Positions 25,666 through 37,608 of a stretch of DNA of 64,000 nucleotides are shown in pieces (the stretch's first letter is position 1; each line of letters begins with the position of its first letter). The stretch is taken from contig NW_026251394.1 in the NCBI RefSeq assembly GCF_025118155.1, forward strand, positions 310,001-374,000. Reading direction: 5' to 3'. Under the pieces are notes generated by a model. The model was given only the letters and a program-made list of their open reading frames with translations. It was not told the origin of the DNA and did not search any database. The stretch comes from Cokeromyces recurvatus (lineage: Eukaryota; Mucoromycota; Mucoromycetes; Mucorales; Mucoraceae). The position numbers and the translations under genes are program-made.

Positions 25666-26544
25666 ATGCCTTCTACTTGTTATAATAGAAAGATAGAATC
25701 AAGTGCTGACTTGACTCTAGAAACTTTAAACTACTTGAATGACTATTTGAAAACATTAGAGCCAAATGAGATACTTGAATGGGCCATCCATCATTTACCT
25801 AATCTTTATCAAACTACTGCCTTTGGCTTGACGGGTCTTGTTATCTTGGATCTTATCCATCAAATAAGTATAAAGATGGATTATGACCAACAGCAACAGC
25901 AACACCTTATTCCTCTTATCTTTCTCGATACGCTTTATCATTTTAAAGAAACTCTCAATCTCGCTGATCATTGTCAACGTCTCTATCAGGTACCTCTTCT
26001 CATCTATCGTCCTGTTCATAATCACAATACAGTAACTGAATTTGAAGCCGAGTTTGGTCAACAGCTCTGGCTGAAGGATGAAGATAGCTATGATTACCTT
26101 GTCAAAGTTGAACCTGCGCATCGTGCCTATGAAGAAAACCATGTCATGTCAATTATCACAGGACGTCGACGTAGTCAAAGGGGGGATCGTGAAGGCATCC
26201 CTATCTTGGAAGTCGATAGTACAGGTCTGATCAAGTTAAATCCTTTGGCTTATTGGGATTTTAAACAGGTGTGGTCCTATATTGATGCACATCAGGTACC
26301 TTACAATGCCTTGGTCGATCAGGGCTATCGTTCAATTGGTGATTGGCATTCAACACATTCCCCTAGTCATGATGGAGAAGAAGAAGAAGATGAAAATGAA
26401 AGATCAGGTCGTTGGGTCGGTCAGCAAAAGACAGAGTGTGGTCTACATAAGGACTACTTTAAGATGCGGTCTGCTTTTATGGCATCCAAAAAGAAAAGAG
26501 AAACTCAGCAACGACAACCTCAACAAAATGCTATTACTGCCTGA
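25666..26544 (+). CDS. MET16: Phosphoadenylyl-sulfate (PAPS) reductase, 292 aa
   Basis: Reduces PAPS to sulfite with thioredoxin in the sulfate assimilation pathway, in the cytosol. Single exon. Family features: the nucleotide-binding start TTAFGLTGLVILDL, FLDTLYHFKETLNLAD, the TGRRRSQRGDR loop, PLAYWDFKQVWSYI and the catalytic redox motif TECGLH with Cys at about 258. Length is normal for fungal enzymes. An acidic insertion (GEEEEDENE) precedes the catalytic motif. The last 20 residues are Gln/Lys-rich low complexity. Together with the methylenetetrahydrofolate reductase at 40 kb it belongs to methionine supply, but the two are not linked as a cluster. Very sure. Confidence 0.94.
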   Translation: MPSTCYNRKIESSADLTLETLNYLNDYLKTLEPNEILEWAIHHLPNLYQTTAFGLTGLVILDLIHQISIKMDYDQQQQQHLIPLIFLDTLYHFKETLNLADHCQRLYQVPLLIYRPVHNHNTVTEFEAEFGQQLWLKDEDSYDYLVKVEPAHRAYEENHVMSIITGRRRSQRGDREGIPILEVDSTGLIKLNPLAYWDFKQVWSYIDAHQVPYNALVDQGYRSIGDWHSTHSPSHDGEEEEDENERSGRWVGQQKTECGLHKDYFKMRSAFMASKKKRETQQRQPQQNAITA

Positions 26545-26572
26545 AGAAACATACATACACACATACATACAT

Positions 26573-26605
<33 letters not shown>

Positions 26606-26963
26606 CATGTATAAATATATACATAATCTAGTTTATTTATTCTTTATTTTTAACATCTGTTTAACTACATTTTTTTTTTCATATATTATAAAACAGTAGA
26701 AATTTATATATAAACTAAATTTTGGTTACTCATCAATAAGTTTATTATGTCAATAAATTTAATGTTATTAAAATGAAGAAAAACAAAGAAAAAAAAAACT
26801 TATCATACATTTATACTATTCACAGTCAAAGCGTTCTTATTTTTTTTTATTATACACTAATGATAATAATAATAAAGGGGGAGGAAGAGAGAGAGAAAGA
26901 GAGAGAGAAAAATACTTTTGTACATATAATTGTCTATATATATATATATAAATATTCTATTTT
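26545..26963. other. Intergenic 3' region
   Basis: Convergent spacer between PAPS reductase and MMS19, with CATA and TA microsatellites (26550-26620) and a GA-rich stretch near 26880-26910. No gene seen. Confidence 0.5.
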
Positions 26964-29688
26964 CTAAGAAAGAAGATACCAGCTTTCCCTACATTCTACT
27001 GCCTGTAATCGAACTAATCGTTTTTTATCATCCAGGGCAGCAGCAATGACCTTCAAGGTATCTTTGACGTAAGGCAAGACAATATCACGAGGCATCTTCT
27101 CAGCGATGCATTTAATACATTGAAGAGCAGATATTCTAACTTTGATGGAAGATCGTTCTGGATAAATAAGGGAAGTAAGAGCAGGCAATAGAGAAATCAA
27201 ATAGGTTCCCATCTTATCAGTTGCTTTATTTAATGCGAATTGAAATAAATCTAATGTAGATAGCTTCAATTTTGTATCTTCTGGGATGGATAAGGATTCA
27301 ATCAATAAAGGAATAACCTATATATCATCGTGAACAAAAGATTATAAGTAAACAAAATTCACATAAAAATAAGTATGTATATATGTATATGTATTACCAA
27401 AGAAAGCTGATCAATGAATACAGATCTTGGTGTATTTTTAAACAAATAAGCAATTGCTACAAGGTAATTCATCTTTTCATCTAATAAAGTAATATATGAA
27501 TACATGATATTTTATAAAAAAAAATGTTATATATAACCTTCTATTGCCACAGAATTGTATTTTTCTAACAATCTAGAGAAAGAATAAGTCATGAACTTTT
27601 GTTTATATGAAAGCTAAACAAAAACAAAATAGTAATTAGTCCTCTTCTTGTTTTAAATATAAGTGATAGTATTTTTTTATTTTTTATTTTATTTTATTTT
27701 ATTTTTTTTCTTTTACCGAAATAGTAGCAGCGCATTGCTTATTTAAACACAAGGCATCATCTCCAATCAAAACATCAAAACTAGTTGAAGCATATTTACT
27801 CATGACAGGATCAGAAATCCAAGTTATGATTGACTTTGTCATTTCTACACTCAATCTATGATCTCTTAAAATAAGAGCTTTTGCAACCTGTACACATCAA
27901 TGTTGGTATATAAAAAGGAATGAATGATGTACAAAATTGTATCCTATTTCTTACCCAAACATAGAGTGTTAATGCAGAATGTGGTTGTGTCCTAACAAGA
28001 CCCTCTAAGCGTTCTTTTAATTCTTCTAGATATTTTTCTAAAATATCATCTAGTATTACATAAAAAAAAAAAAAATGAAAGTTGGTAAAAATATGTATTT
28101 ATAGATATTTATTAAATCGCTTACCGTCTTTCCTTTTATTGATCATGGAAGCAATCATTCTTGAAAAGGAGATGATTTGAACTTGGGATGAGCTTATCAA
28201 AGCTTCTTTAATAATTTGGTCTACAAAAGAAATGTATGGATCGTTATGAAGAGTAGCTTCATTATTGATTAACTGTGGTGGTAAGACGTCTCTGCGACAT
28301 GCACATACGATGGTAGCAAAGATCTGAGTACAGGCTGCTTGAGATTCTGAATCACAAGCTGAAAATGGACAAAAATCAGCAGGTACTTTTAAGCCAAAAT
28401 CTTGAAAGCCTTTTTCTTTGAAATAGTTAAAGAATTGAGACATATATTCTTGTTGTTCCCTTTTTTTTTTTTAAAAAAAAAAACCCGTCAGTATATATAA
28501 TATACACATATACATATTATATAGACTTACTCTGAACTAAGACTACTAAAGATAGTAAGGATAACAAGATTTATGCTTTGTAGAATATCATGATTTAAAA
28601 TAATCATGTCGTGTTGCTGTTTATCTTCATTATTGATAAAGACGGTAGAGATAACGGCTGTCATTAACTTTGGTACAAGTGTTTCCATACATTTCTTAAT
28701 TTTGTTCGATTCACTTTCATTCTTTACTTGTTTTTGAATCATTTTTAATAATGTAGAAATAACTTGCAATGCATATTGTTTATCTTCATCTATCATAGAA
28801 AGGATATTTAGGGAGAATGATTACACAAGAAGGGTGTTATTTATCAAACTTACTATGACTACAAATATATAAAAACTTTTTGAGCAAATTTTGTTCCATG
28901 GATTCATAAATGATGGGAGAAATACATAATTTCTCTAAAGACGCTAGCGTAAGTTGATAAGAGATTGTATCCTTGTTGGAAGAAGAAGAAGAAGATGATG
29001 ATGATGAGAAATCTGGTAAAAGATGTATCAAGTTGGGCAATGTTATTTGAATAATAAGTGAAGGATCAAATGTAGCTATTTCAGTTAGTAATAATTCAAC
29101 TGACATTCTTAGTTTTTCTTCCTCTTCTTTTCCGAATAGATGACTTAATGTCTTTACACACTTGACTCTCTACGCAGAATATAAATAAGAATAATCAATG
29201 TTCAATTGTATATCGAATGATAATCTCCATCATACCTCCTCATTTGTTAAATATTGCTTTAAAACACATAACAAGCCTAAGCCAAGGATTCCCATTAAGC
29301 AAATATCAGAATACTCCTTTGATGCATTGATAGCAGTTGAAAACATTTCTATAATTCGTCCTTTATAAATGAACAGTACTGACTTGTTATCATTTATAGT
29401 GACTATGTAAAAAATGGGGGAAAAAAAAGCATCTTTTAGTTTATATAATCCCATCTATGTATACACATACATATCTATTTATGTTGTATCCTTACTTGTG
29501 TTATTGTCATTTAAAGTACCATATACAGTTTTTCTTGCTTGAATAATTGCTACTATAGTACATAAAATCAAATAGTGTTCCAACATTTCATTATTTTCTT
29601 TATATTGACGTAATAAGAGAGGTAAAACAGCGCTTTCGACTAAATCATAGGCAAAGGCTATAAAATAAAATAAATAACTTTATATCGG

Positions 29689-29730
<42 letters not shown>

Positions 29731-31481
29731 AGCTTACAAGTAGCAGAGGCAACTGCCCTTAAGACTAAGCTAGCAGGTTTAACATGATCTTCATCTAATT
29801 CTTTCAATAGAGAAATACAATCATCTACAAGTGGTTTTAAAACTTTAATCACAACAGCTTCTTTATCATCGTATGCCAATATAGCTTTTGTTAAAGCTGT
29901 AATAGCATTTAAGGAAGGTTCACGAAGTCCTGGATCTGGATCACCATTGATGATTTCCATTTTAATCGTATCATATAATCGTGTACTCATCGCAATTAAA
30001 TCTTCAGGAGGATACACTGTCGTACATACACTTAATGTCTCTAAAGTATCTTTCTATAAAAATATATATGTTTGTAATGCTTGATATATGTATAGGTTGT
30101 TATATTAATTTATTTTTACCTTTGCACTACCTGATGTAGTAGATAGCTTTTGTAATAAAAGTGGTAATGCATATTTTGAGAATAAGGGAGTTGACGCCAT
30201 ACATTTTCTTTTGGTAACCAACAAATCATTGATTGATTAAATATTACATAACACATATACATGCATATTAATTTACCTAAGGTTTAATTTAAGATCCTTA
30301 GCAGTGATGCCATATGAATTATCAGGTGGAGGTCGAAAGGTAATTGGAAAATAACAAAATGAAACTTCAAACAAGTTCTAAACATATACAAATATATAAA
30401 AAGGACTAAGGTTTATGTGTGTGTGTGTGTGTGTATTTCGATATGATCTTATTATTTTACCTCTACATGCTGACTGATATCCAATAATTTTATCATCTTT
30501 TGTACTATGGTATAAATTGTCATCAAATTTCGAGGATCTTTTTCACCTGTCATTGCCTGAATAAATCCTGAAATATAGTCATCTTCTAATCCCTTTTTTA
30601 AGTCTATAAGCAAGCAAAAATATGTAATAAATAAGCTTATTTCTCTATCTCATTTTATCCCCTCTATTTTTTTTTTTTTTTTTACCATCAAGATGATAAT
30701 CTAATAAATTTTGAAATACTTGGAACGCTGTATTTCTTGTAATATGTGGAAATGATTGTACAAAAACATTGTGCTTAAAACTATATAAATGTGTATATGT
30801 ATAAAAAGAAGTTAAAAATAGCTCTCCTCTCTCTCTCTCTCTCGCTCTCTCTTACTCACACTACATACATACCTTTTAACTATGGCCTTTGTACATTCTA
30901 AATTAAATGCATCAAATCTATGTGTCAAAGCGTTCAGACCTATCATTAAATTAGGTACACTTGTTGTATCTAATAGACGACTACAATAAAAGTCGACAAT
31001 GACAGATACTTTTTTTTAAATAATTAAAATAAAAAAAAAAAAGAATCAGAATTATTATTTGTTAAAACTTATATCGACATAATCTGAATACCACTTGATG
31101 CATTTAGTTGACTTTGTTCACAGTGCTTCATTACATAAGATAGTAAAGAGATTACTTTATAGATATATATATATAAATAGTATCAATAAATGATTGATCT
31201 TTCTTAGTTTCTTTTTGTATTCACTTTTTACCTTTCGAACGAATATCATCATTTTCGTGGACAAGATATTCACCTAGAATTTGAATTAAATGTAGTATGT
31301 TTGATTTGACGTCTTTATTATTAATTACTTTGTTTATTTTTTGAAAAAAAAAAGGTTAATATGATAATATGAAATAAGCTTTTTTGTTTGTTTTACGTTC
31401 TATAATTTGCTTGGAAACTTTATTATCAATTTCTTCTTCATTTTTAGTAGTTATCATATATTCTGTTACATATTTTTCCAT
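26964..31481 (-). CDS. MMS19: MMS19-like cytosolic Fe-S assembly adaptor (many exons)
   Basis: HEAT-repeat adaptor of the cytosolic iron-sulfur targeting complex that delivers clusters to DNA polymerases and helicases such as XPD. It starts at MEKYVTEYMI (31481-31397). The second exon (31327-31232) carries the hallmark LIQILGEYLVHENDDIRSKG. Later exons contain VDFYCSRLLD, NLFEVSFCYFPITFRPPPDNSYGIT (30377-30280), LRKCMASTPLFSKYALPLLLQKL and the long 30055-29740 exon. The last exon encodes KVRISALQCIKCIAEKMP and LDDKKRLVRLQAVECRESWYLL, the conserved MMS19 C-terminus. I count roughly nineteen short exons; not every junction was verified, so the total length (about 1000 aa) is approximate. An internal Ser-rich stretch (28985-29015) comes from triplet repeats. 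It is the most intron-dense gene in the window. Family assignment is sure. Confidence 0.9.
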
Positions 31482-31532
31482 ATTAATGTTTCAAATAAAA
31501 AAAAAAAAAAAATGAAATAGAAATAGAAAAAG

Positions 31533-31569
<37 letters not shown>

Positions 31570-32539
31570 GAAAGGAAGTGTAAAACTTTACAAAAATTTG
31601 TTGATTTCAGACGGAGTTAAGGGCCATTATTAGTATGATTATGTAAAATGAACACTGGGCTTTATTTTTATTATAAATCAAACATTTGGAAAGTAAAAGT
31701 CTATTCCTTTAACGATATTGTTAGAACAAACAAAAAAAAAGAAGAAGGAGAAAATAAAGAGAGTATAACAAGTATCAAGGAATAAACAAGATATTTAAAT
31801 GTAAATGAGATATTATTTTGTATGTAGGTAATTTCATAACAAATAATGGTGACAAAAAAAAAAAAAAAAAAAAAAAGATTGTTAAATCATTCAAAAGCTT
31901 TGAATATGATACTTTCGAGATTAATAATTTCAACATTTTGTTGACTAATTAATATGTGCAGAATAGCCATGAGAGAGTCATTTTAGATAAATGTATGAGT
32001 ATGAAGTAAAGTGTCATTCAGTGAAAATAGTACAATGATTTGGATACATTTCTCCTGATAGCCAGAGAATATTCACAACTTGTCAGAGTTGAGATATCGA
32101 CTTTTTTCTTTTCTCACTTCTAACTTGTCATTATCAATTTAAGAGTCAAGTGTTACTAATTGTATGCTTTTATATCAATTACTAATAAAAATGGATATAT
32201 GAGTAAATAAAGCTTTTGATATCTGTAAAGTAAGTTACTATGGTCAGACAATCATGCCTTTTTTTTTTTAAATACAATAAAAAGATTCCATTCGAGCAAA
32301 GTTTAATATTTTGTGTCCAATTGGAATCTTTACTATCCCTGCTTTTTATTATTTTAAATATCAGCCCATTATTTATTCTATTGTTTTTTTTTTTTCTTCA
32401 TTAACCATCATTACATTAACTTGACAATGACCAATATAACAAGAGTAAATATTAAATTCTAATATAAATGATATAACGTCTAACAAGAAATATAAAGTGT
32501 TATTTAAGATCTATTTATCAATGTAATCATATACGTCTT
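31482..32539. other. Divergent spacer between MMS19 and COA8
   Basis: About 1.06 kb, AT-rich, with an A-run just upstream of MMS19 (about 31532-31564) and another at 31854-31876. It should hold both promoters. No further gene was found. Confidence 0.5.
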
Positions 32540-32933
32540 ATGTCAACAATAACTATCAAAAGTATGTCAGTTTAAATCTATATCATTCTTTTTATTGATT
32601 TATTCTTTTTTGTTTCTTATAGACAAAAAAGTAAACTGGGATGAAAAGTTATCCATACCAGTAGAAGCAGACATGATAGGTACACCAGATCCTATTTCAA
32701 ATCTTCGACCCGTTAAATATTTTATACCACATAAAGAAACAAAAGAAGTAAAGTCATATTTATATAGTATATACGTGTGTATGTATGTACGTATATAATA
32801 ATGTGTTTCCTTTTTCTTCAACTAGGAGAAAGAATGGAGAGAATTATGTCAAAAAATAGACAACTTTAATGAAGATTTTTGGCACAAGAATAATATAATG
32901 TTTACTGAAGCCAAGGAGGAATATGAAAATCAA

Positions 32934-32976
<43 letters not shown>

Positions 32977-33237
32977 TACGTGATATACAACTAAATAATA
33001 TTTAATCTAGTAAAAGAAAGAGGAGAAGAAGTAACGGCAGAAGCAATGTCGATATTTTATAAAGACTTTTTAAATAAGGCTTATGACCGTCATATGGAAT
33101 ACAATCGTACTTGGTGGAAACTAAACATTATTCAATTATACCCCGGATTTAAGGCCGCTATTCGGTTATTGAAAAAATCATCACCACAGCAACAAAAAAA
33201 TGAACATAATTTTTGGGAAAAAAGCTTTGAATCATAA
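32540..33237 (+). CDS. COA8: COA8/APOPT1-like cytochrome c oxidase assembly factor, 160 aa
   Basis: Mitochondrial protein that protects complex IV assembly from oxidative damage. Exons 32540-32561, 32623-32747, 32826-32934 and 33011-33237 join to 483 nt. Family motifs: DMIGTPDPISNLRPVKYFIP near the N-terminus, DFWHKNNIMFTEAKEEYEN, EAMSIFYKDFLNKAYDRHMEYNR and WWKLNIIQLYPGFKAAI. The first exon encodes only MSTITIK plus one base. No clear presequence precedes the conserved core, so a further upstream start or exon is possible. The third intron contains an A-run of about 38 nt. It is divergent from MMS19 and convergent with the isochorismatase gene (32 bp between stops). Family sure; first exon moderately sure. 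Confidence 0.88.
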
Positions 33238-33269
33238 ATAAAAAGTATACATCTTATTTTATTTAATAA

Positions 33270-34145
33270 TTATAAATTGGCACCAGCAGCTCTTTGTAAA
33301 AGCTTATTGACTTTACTGGATTCCATATACTCTTTAACAATGGCACTAATTCCCTTGAATTTTTCATGTTTAGCATCCTGAACTAATTGGAAAAGAACTG
33401 ATTCAGAAGTAGTAATGATTGCACCTGCAGATCTCATACGCTAATTATTATTGTTAATATTTACATAGAATAGAGCCATTTATATACACTTACAGCAATA
33501 GCGATTTCAATTTCAGGATAGTTTTGAGAGGATACACCATCTACAATAACATGAACATCATAATTATTTTCAAGTAAATCAAGCGCAGTTTGAAGTACAC
33601 AAACATGACTCTATTTTTAATATTTCAGTACATAACAAAAAAAAAAAAAAAGTCTCATTTATTTTTATTTTATTTATTTACCTCGATACCTAATAAAAGA
33701 ACTGATTTTGTATTGTTCTTTTTCAAGACATCAACTACTTCGGGTAAATACATGCTGAATTTTGTCTTTTCAAGACAAACGGCTGCATCTGAAATATTCA
33801 ACTCACTGACAGTCTTTCCAAATGCTTATAAATATGACACCCACCAAAATAATTAATAACGAGTTATACTATATATCATACGCGTAATAGATTACCTTTA
33901 GGATATTGTTCAGTGACGATAACTGGCATATCTAAAAGATTACTTGCTTTAATCTAATCTTCAGTATAAGTTAACCAAATACATACATGTACATGTATTT
34001 ATATATATATTTTATTTACCATTTTGCCTGCAACTGTAATGACAGAAGGGTATTGCCAAATAATGCCTTTAAAGCGTTCCTGAATATCACAAACAAATAA
34101 AGCAGTTGTTTGAGGTGCTAACTTTGCAATCTTTGAAAGAGCCAT
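33270..34145 (-). CDS. Isochorismatase-fold hydrolase (ISOC1/2-like), 204 aa
   Basis: Cysteine hydrolase superfamily protein; the substrate of eukaryotic ISOC proteins is not established. Five exons (34145-34020, 33953-33896, 33824-33682, 33610-33494, 33440-33270) sum to 615 nt. The predicted catalytic triad is intact: Asp in [10 protein letters not shown], Lys in CLEKTKFSM and Cys in [15 protein letters not shown]. Further family segments are [15 protein letters not shown] and the ISOC C-terminal [21 protein letters not shown]. No targeting signal is obvious. Confident family call, function unknown. Confidence 0.92.
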
Positions 34146-35040
34146 TATTTTCGAATTGAATTAATAAAACAAAATTAAATAAAATTAAATAAAATAATAA
34201 AAAGAAGCTCTTTCACTTGCAATGTGGGAAAAGGATAATTTTGTTTTTATTTATTTATTTTTTTTTTTTTTTATATCACGACATGTTCAGGTTTTTGAAC
34301 TAAAAATAGACTCGTATTAATGGAAGTGGTGATGGTCTTTTCTTTTTTATTTTCTCTCTCTCTCTCTTTCATTTTATTTTTGCTGTTGTTGTTGTCCACC
34401 GCCAACAATCCTTTCTAGACAAGTGCTGGCTATACATAGTTTTTGTTAGTGAAATAAGGATATTCTTGTAGTTTATAACACACTGTTAAATTCTACCAAA
34501 ATACTATAACCTTTCTTTTGTTGTGCATCTAAAAATTAATAGGCTAGAGGCTTTCCATTGTACAGGGAAAAACCTTTATTTACAGGATGTATATTACTTT
34601 TTTTTTTCTTTTTTTTGCTAGAAATGATTAGTTTACATATTTTGCGGAATAGTAGATTTAATTTTGTTGTTGGAAGCCTTTATTAATTGTCTTTCAAGTA
34701 CGAAATCTCCAAATATATGCTTGGCTGATTTCTATGTGCATTGCTGCTGTTAGTTTTTTCTGCCTCATCTGATTATTTTTCAATTGTACCACAGGTTGTT
34801 CCTATTTTAATAGTATCGCTTACTGTGGATAATAAGAGCAGAATCCTATAATCTTTCAATGAAATCCTTAATATAGTAAACCTCAATATATTTTTAACTT
34901 TCATCATAGCTTTATATTGCGTTATATCCAATACACTGAATCGTAAACTATGTAAAATATTTAACAATGATGATTTTTATTTAAATAGAAGGTCAATCAG
35001 CACGAATGTTCTTTCATAAAACTGTGCTGATTGTGCCTTC
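34146..35040. other. AT-rich spacer
   Basis: No supported gene. T-runs (34250-34272) sit beside the isochorismatase start and CT microsatellite DNA near 34350-34370. It borders the repeat-rich stretch to the right and may include unrecognised element ends. Confidence 0.4.
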
Positions 35041-36320
35041 TTACTTGGTATAATAGGAAATGGGGCATTTTATTTCTTCGTTCTCTTTTGGAAGTAAAAC
35101 CCCATAACCACTTCCATTAACTGGCTTTCGGATATCCAAATTAACCATTCTATCCAAGGATAATTGGTTATTTGAATTACCCAGCATTCTTTCCACTTGG
35201 TTTTCTTCGTGCTCCTCGCTCATTTTTCTTGATATCTTTACCAAGTTTTCCAAAGCGCCCTAACATATTCAATAGCGTGAGCATACCAACCGTTAATGAC
35301 TGATAAATGCTATGTTCAAATAATTATTTACCTTCAAACACCAGCAAAAAATTGCCAATTCAACAATGTCTTTAGTTGCGCTTAATTGCTTCGGAACTTT
35401 GCACTTGTAAACTTTTTTTAAACAGTACAGCTTTAATGAGCAAAGCTCAAGAACCCATAAATGGATCGTATCATCTAAACTAATCATCAAGAAAAGGTCA
35501 TTAAATTGTTAGCACAGCACATGTTATTCATTAATGGCAAAATAAAATAAAATAAACTATCTACCTCTGGCATGAATAAATGGAACTTTTAATTGTAATG
35601 CTGTATCTTCTGAAGCGGTGGTGCCCCTAAACCGTGCACCTATCACCCTAATGCCTTGTTCACAAGATCCCATGCTATATGATGCCTACATATGCATCGA
35701 CGATTGCAAATGCCTTTGACCGAACCCGACCCTTTGTCCTTCCTCTTGATATAGCTCTTTTGATGCCTTCAAGCAATACCCAGCAGGCATAAACTTCAAG
35801 TTATATTGCTTGATATTTTTCATAGCAAATTGAATAACTGGCCACACAAAAGCGTGATTGAAGCCTGTTCCACAGGATGAAAGCTGCTGATACAAATTTG
35901 GTTTTCTGTAGAGCCATAAACTAAATAAAAGGGACAAAGTAATCCGATTAGTTAGCTATTGTTATTAAAAAAAAAAGTTGCTTTTAAACTATACCATAAC
36001 TTGAAAAATTGTTTTGTAAAAATGAAGTTCTCTTCATTTTCTGTCTTGTCTGCTACTTCCTTACAATCCAAGACGCTCTTCTCAACCACATCCAAGTCAT
36101 TCTAAAGTGATAAAAATGATTAGTATATTTAAAAAAAAAAAAAAAATAACTGCCTTACAGTTTTTATAGCAACTAAAACACTGCTAGCATATTTTCTGCA
36201 GGTCTGTAATGGTGTTGCTAGCATTTCATTGCTGGTATCAACATGGAAAGACCATTCTTCTGGTAAATGAGGGTTACATTTAATAGAATAGCCGCATTCG
36301 ATAACATGTTGTTTTTCCAA
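35041..36320 (-). pseudogene. Decayed multi-exon gene of unknown family
   Basis: Several co-linear minus-strand blocks look like exons separated by short introns with good borders: 36320-36165 (LEKQHVIECGYSIKCNPHLP), then a block containing NDLDVVEKSVLDCKEVADK, 35930-35690 (FVWPVIQFAMKNIKQYNLKF, PAGYCLKASKELYQEEGQRV), 35680-35570, 35490-35320 (DDTIHLWVLELCSLKLYCLK) and 35265-35041 (GALENLVKISRKMSEEHEEN). An in-frame stop (TAG, near 35683) interrupts the block after LQSSMHM, and frames do not all join. The order of segments resembles repeated orphan proteins I associate with Mucorales, but no named domain can be assigned. It adjoins a transposase fragment, so it may belong to a mobile gene family. 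Confidence 0.4.
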
Positions 36321-36414
36321 GCTAAGAAAAGAAATTTAGTATGAAATAAAAAATTAAAACAATCATCAGTATAACTTACCAGAATTCATGGCAATTACTT
36401 GTTGTACCTTTCGT

Positions 36415-36435
36415 TTACGAGGCTTTGGGCAGAGC

Positions 36436-36469
<34 letters not shown>

Positions 36470-36774
36470 TAAAATCCATGTTGGTGCCCATCCACTACTC
36501 TCTCTTTTATAATTTTTTTTTCATCGTTATGAGGTCTTGGATACAACGTAACGACTTTCAAAGAGAGATTACATTCGTCCTTCATAAACTCATTGACTCT
36601 AGACTTCTTAATATCAAGCCCTTCGAAAGCTGTTGTCAAACTTTCTACAGCATCAGTTATAACAGCAGAAGGATTTTCATCAAAAAAAAAGAAATTAATC
36701 AAATGCTGTTTGTGTGGTTCCTGAAGCTTAGAAACAGGCCAGTTACTGCGGTTAGTCTTTTTTTCCCAATTCAT
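36415..36774 (-). pseudogene. Transposase N-terminal (helix-turn-helix) fragment
   Basis: The 119-codon frame contains SAVITDAVESLTTAFEGLDI, then KKSRVNEFMKDECNLSLKVV and PRPHNDEKKIIKERV, which follows the layout of the DNA-binding N-terminus of Tc1/mariner (IS630-like) transposases of Mucorales. The frame shifts after KERV and runs into a lysine tract encoded by a T-run (about 36439-36468 on the plus strand). No DDE catalytic core follows. I infer a 3'-truncated, inactive copy. Similarity is by memory of the family pattern, so the call is tentative. Confidence 0.45.
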
Positions 36775-36935
36775 AGTTATTAGACTCGCTTAGGTACTTC
36801 TGATACTAGTTATTTGCAGCACGAACGGATAAGCCTTCTTGAAGCCTGTTACGGGTCTTAAAAAAAAATAGACTGAAATTGAATAAATATTGTTGAGACA
36901 CACAAACAAAAAAAAAAGTACACTTTGTTCACCAG

Positions 36936-37062
36936 CTGAACGACACAAAAAAAAAGATATGTTTTAGTCTGATTTTATTGAAAGAATAATATTATTTTAC
37001 CTGAACGACACAAAAAAAAAATATGTTTTAATCTAAAGACTAAAAAAAAAAAGGTCGTTCAG
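36936..37062. repeat. Direct and inverted copies of a CTGAACGAC motif
   Basis: A 34-35-bp unit starting CTGAACGACAC and ending TATGTTTTARTCT occurs at 36936-36970 and again at 37001-37034. The inverse of its first nine bases (GTCGTTCAG) occurs at 37054-37062. Such inverted ends beside a transposase fragment suggest a terminal repeat of a DNA element. Confidence 0.55.
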
Positions 37063-37608
37063 TTTGCCATTTTTTATACTAATTTAGTTAGGGGTAAAAG
37101 GAGGTGACTCTTTTTTTTTAAAAAAAACAAGAAATTAAGTTCAAATTTTGTCTTAATTTAATTGGTTGAGTGTTTCAATTTATTTCTTGCAAGTTACAAG
37201 ATTGGATTATTTAGTTTAGCTTTAATATTGTGTGTAACTTCCTTTCATATAAAGGTAGTAAATAAGCGGGGAGGGAGGATATTCGATAACTATCATCTGG
37301 CCTCTCCTATATAACAGATAACAGGAGAATAATAGTATAAATAAAGATCTACATTTGTAGGTTTTGTATCAAAACAAGAAAAAAAAAAGGAGATGTCTTC
37401 TATGAGGGTGTAGAATATAATATATTTATGGAGGGGACAAATAACCTCTAAGGCCTCCTTTTTTTTAACAATAATGTGCTATCTCCTTATTCACGAGTTT
37501 AAAATTCTGTATATAAAGCAAATCAAATCAAAAAAAACATAAATCTTATTTCTGATTATCTTTTCCAAACCTATTTTGTTTTGATAATAGAATAAGTTAA
37601 ATTAGAAC
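37063..37608. other. URC4 upstream region
   Basis: AT-rich DNA with no gene. It lies between the transposon-like repeats and the URC4 ATG. Confidence 0.4.

Noticed and set aside
31140..34145. MMS19-COA8-ISOC as a functional cluster
   Set aside because: Adjacency of an Fe-S adaptor and a complex IV factor is suggestive, but fungal gene order here is otherwise mixed and nothing else supports co-regulation.
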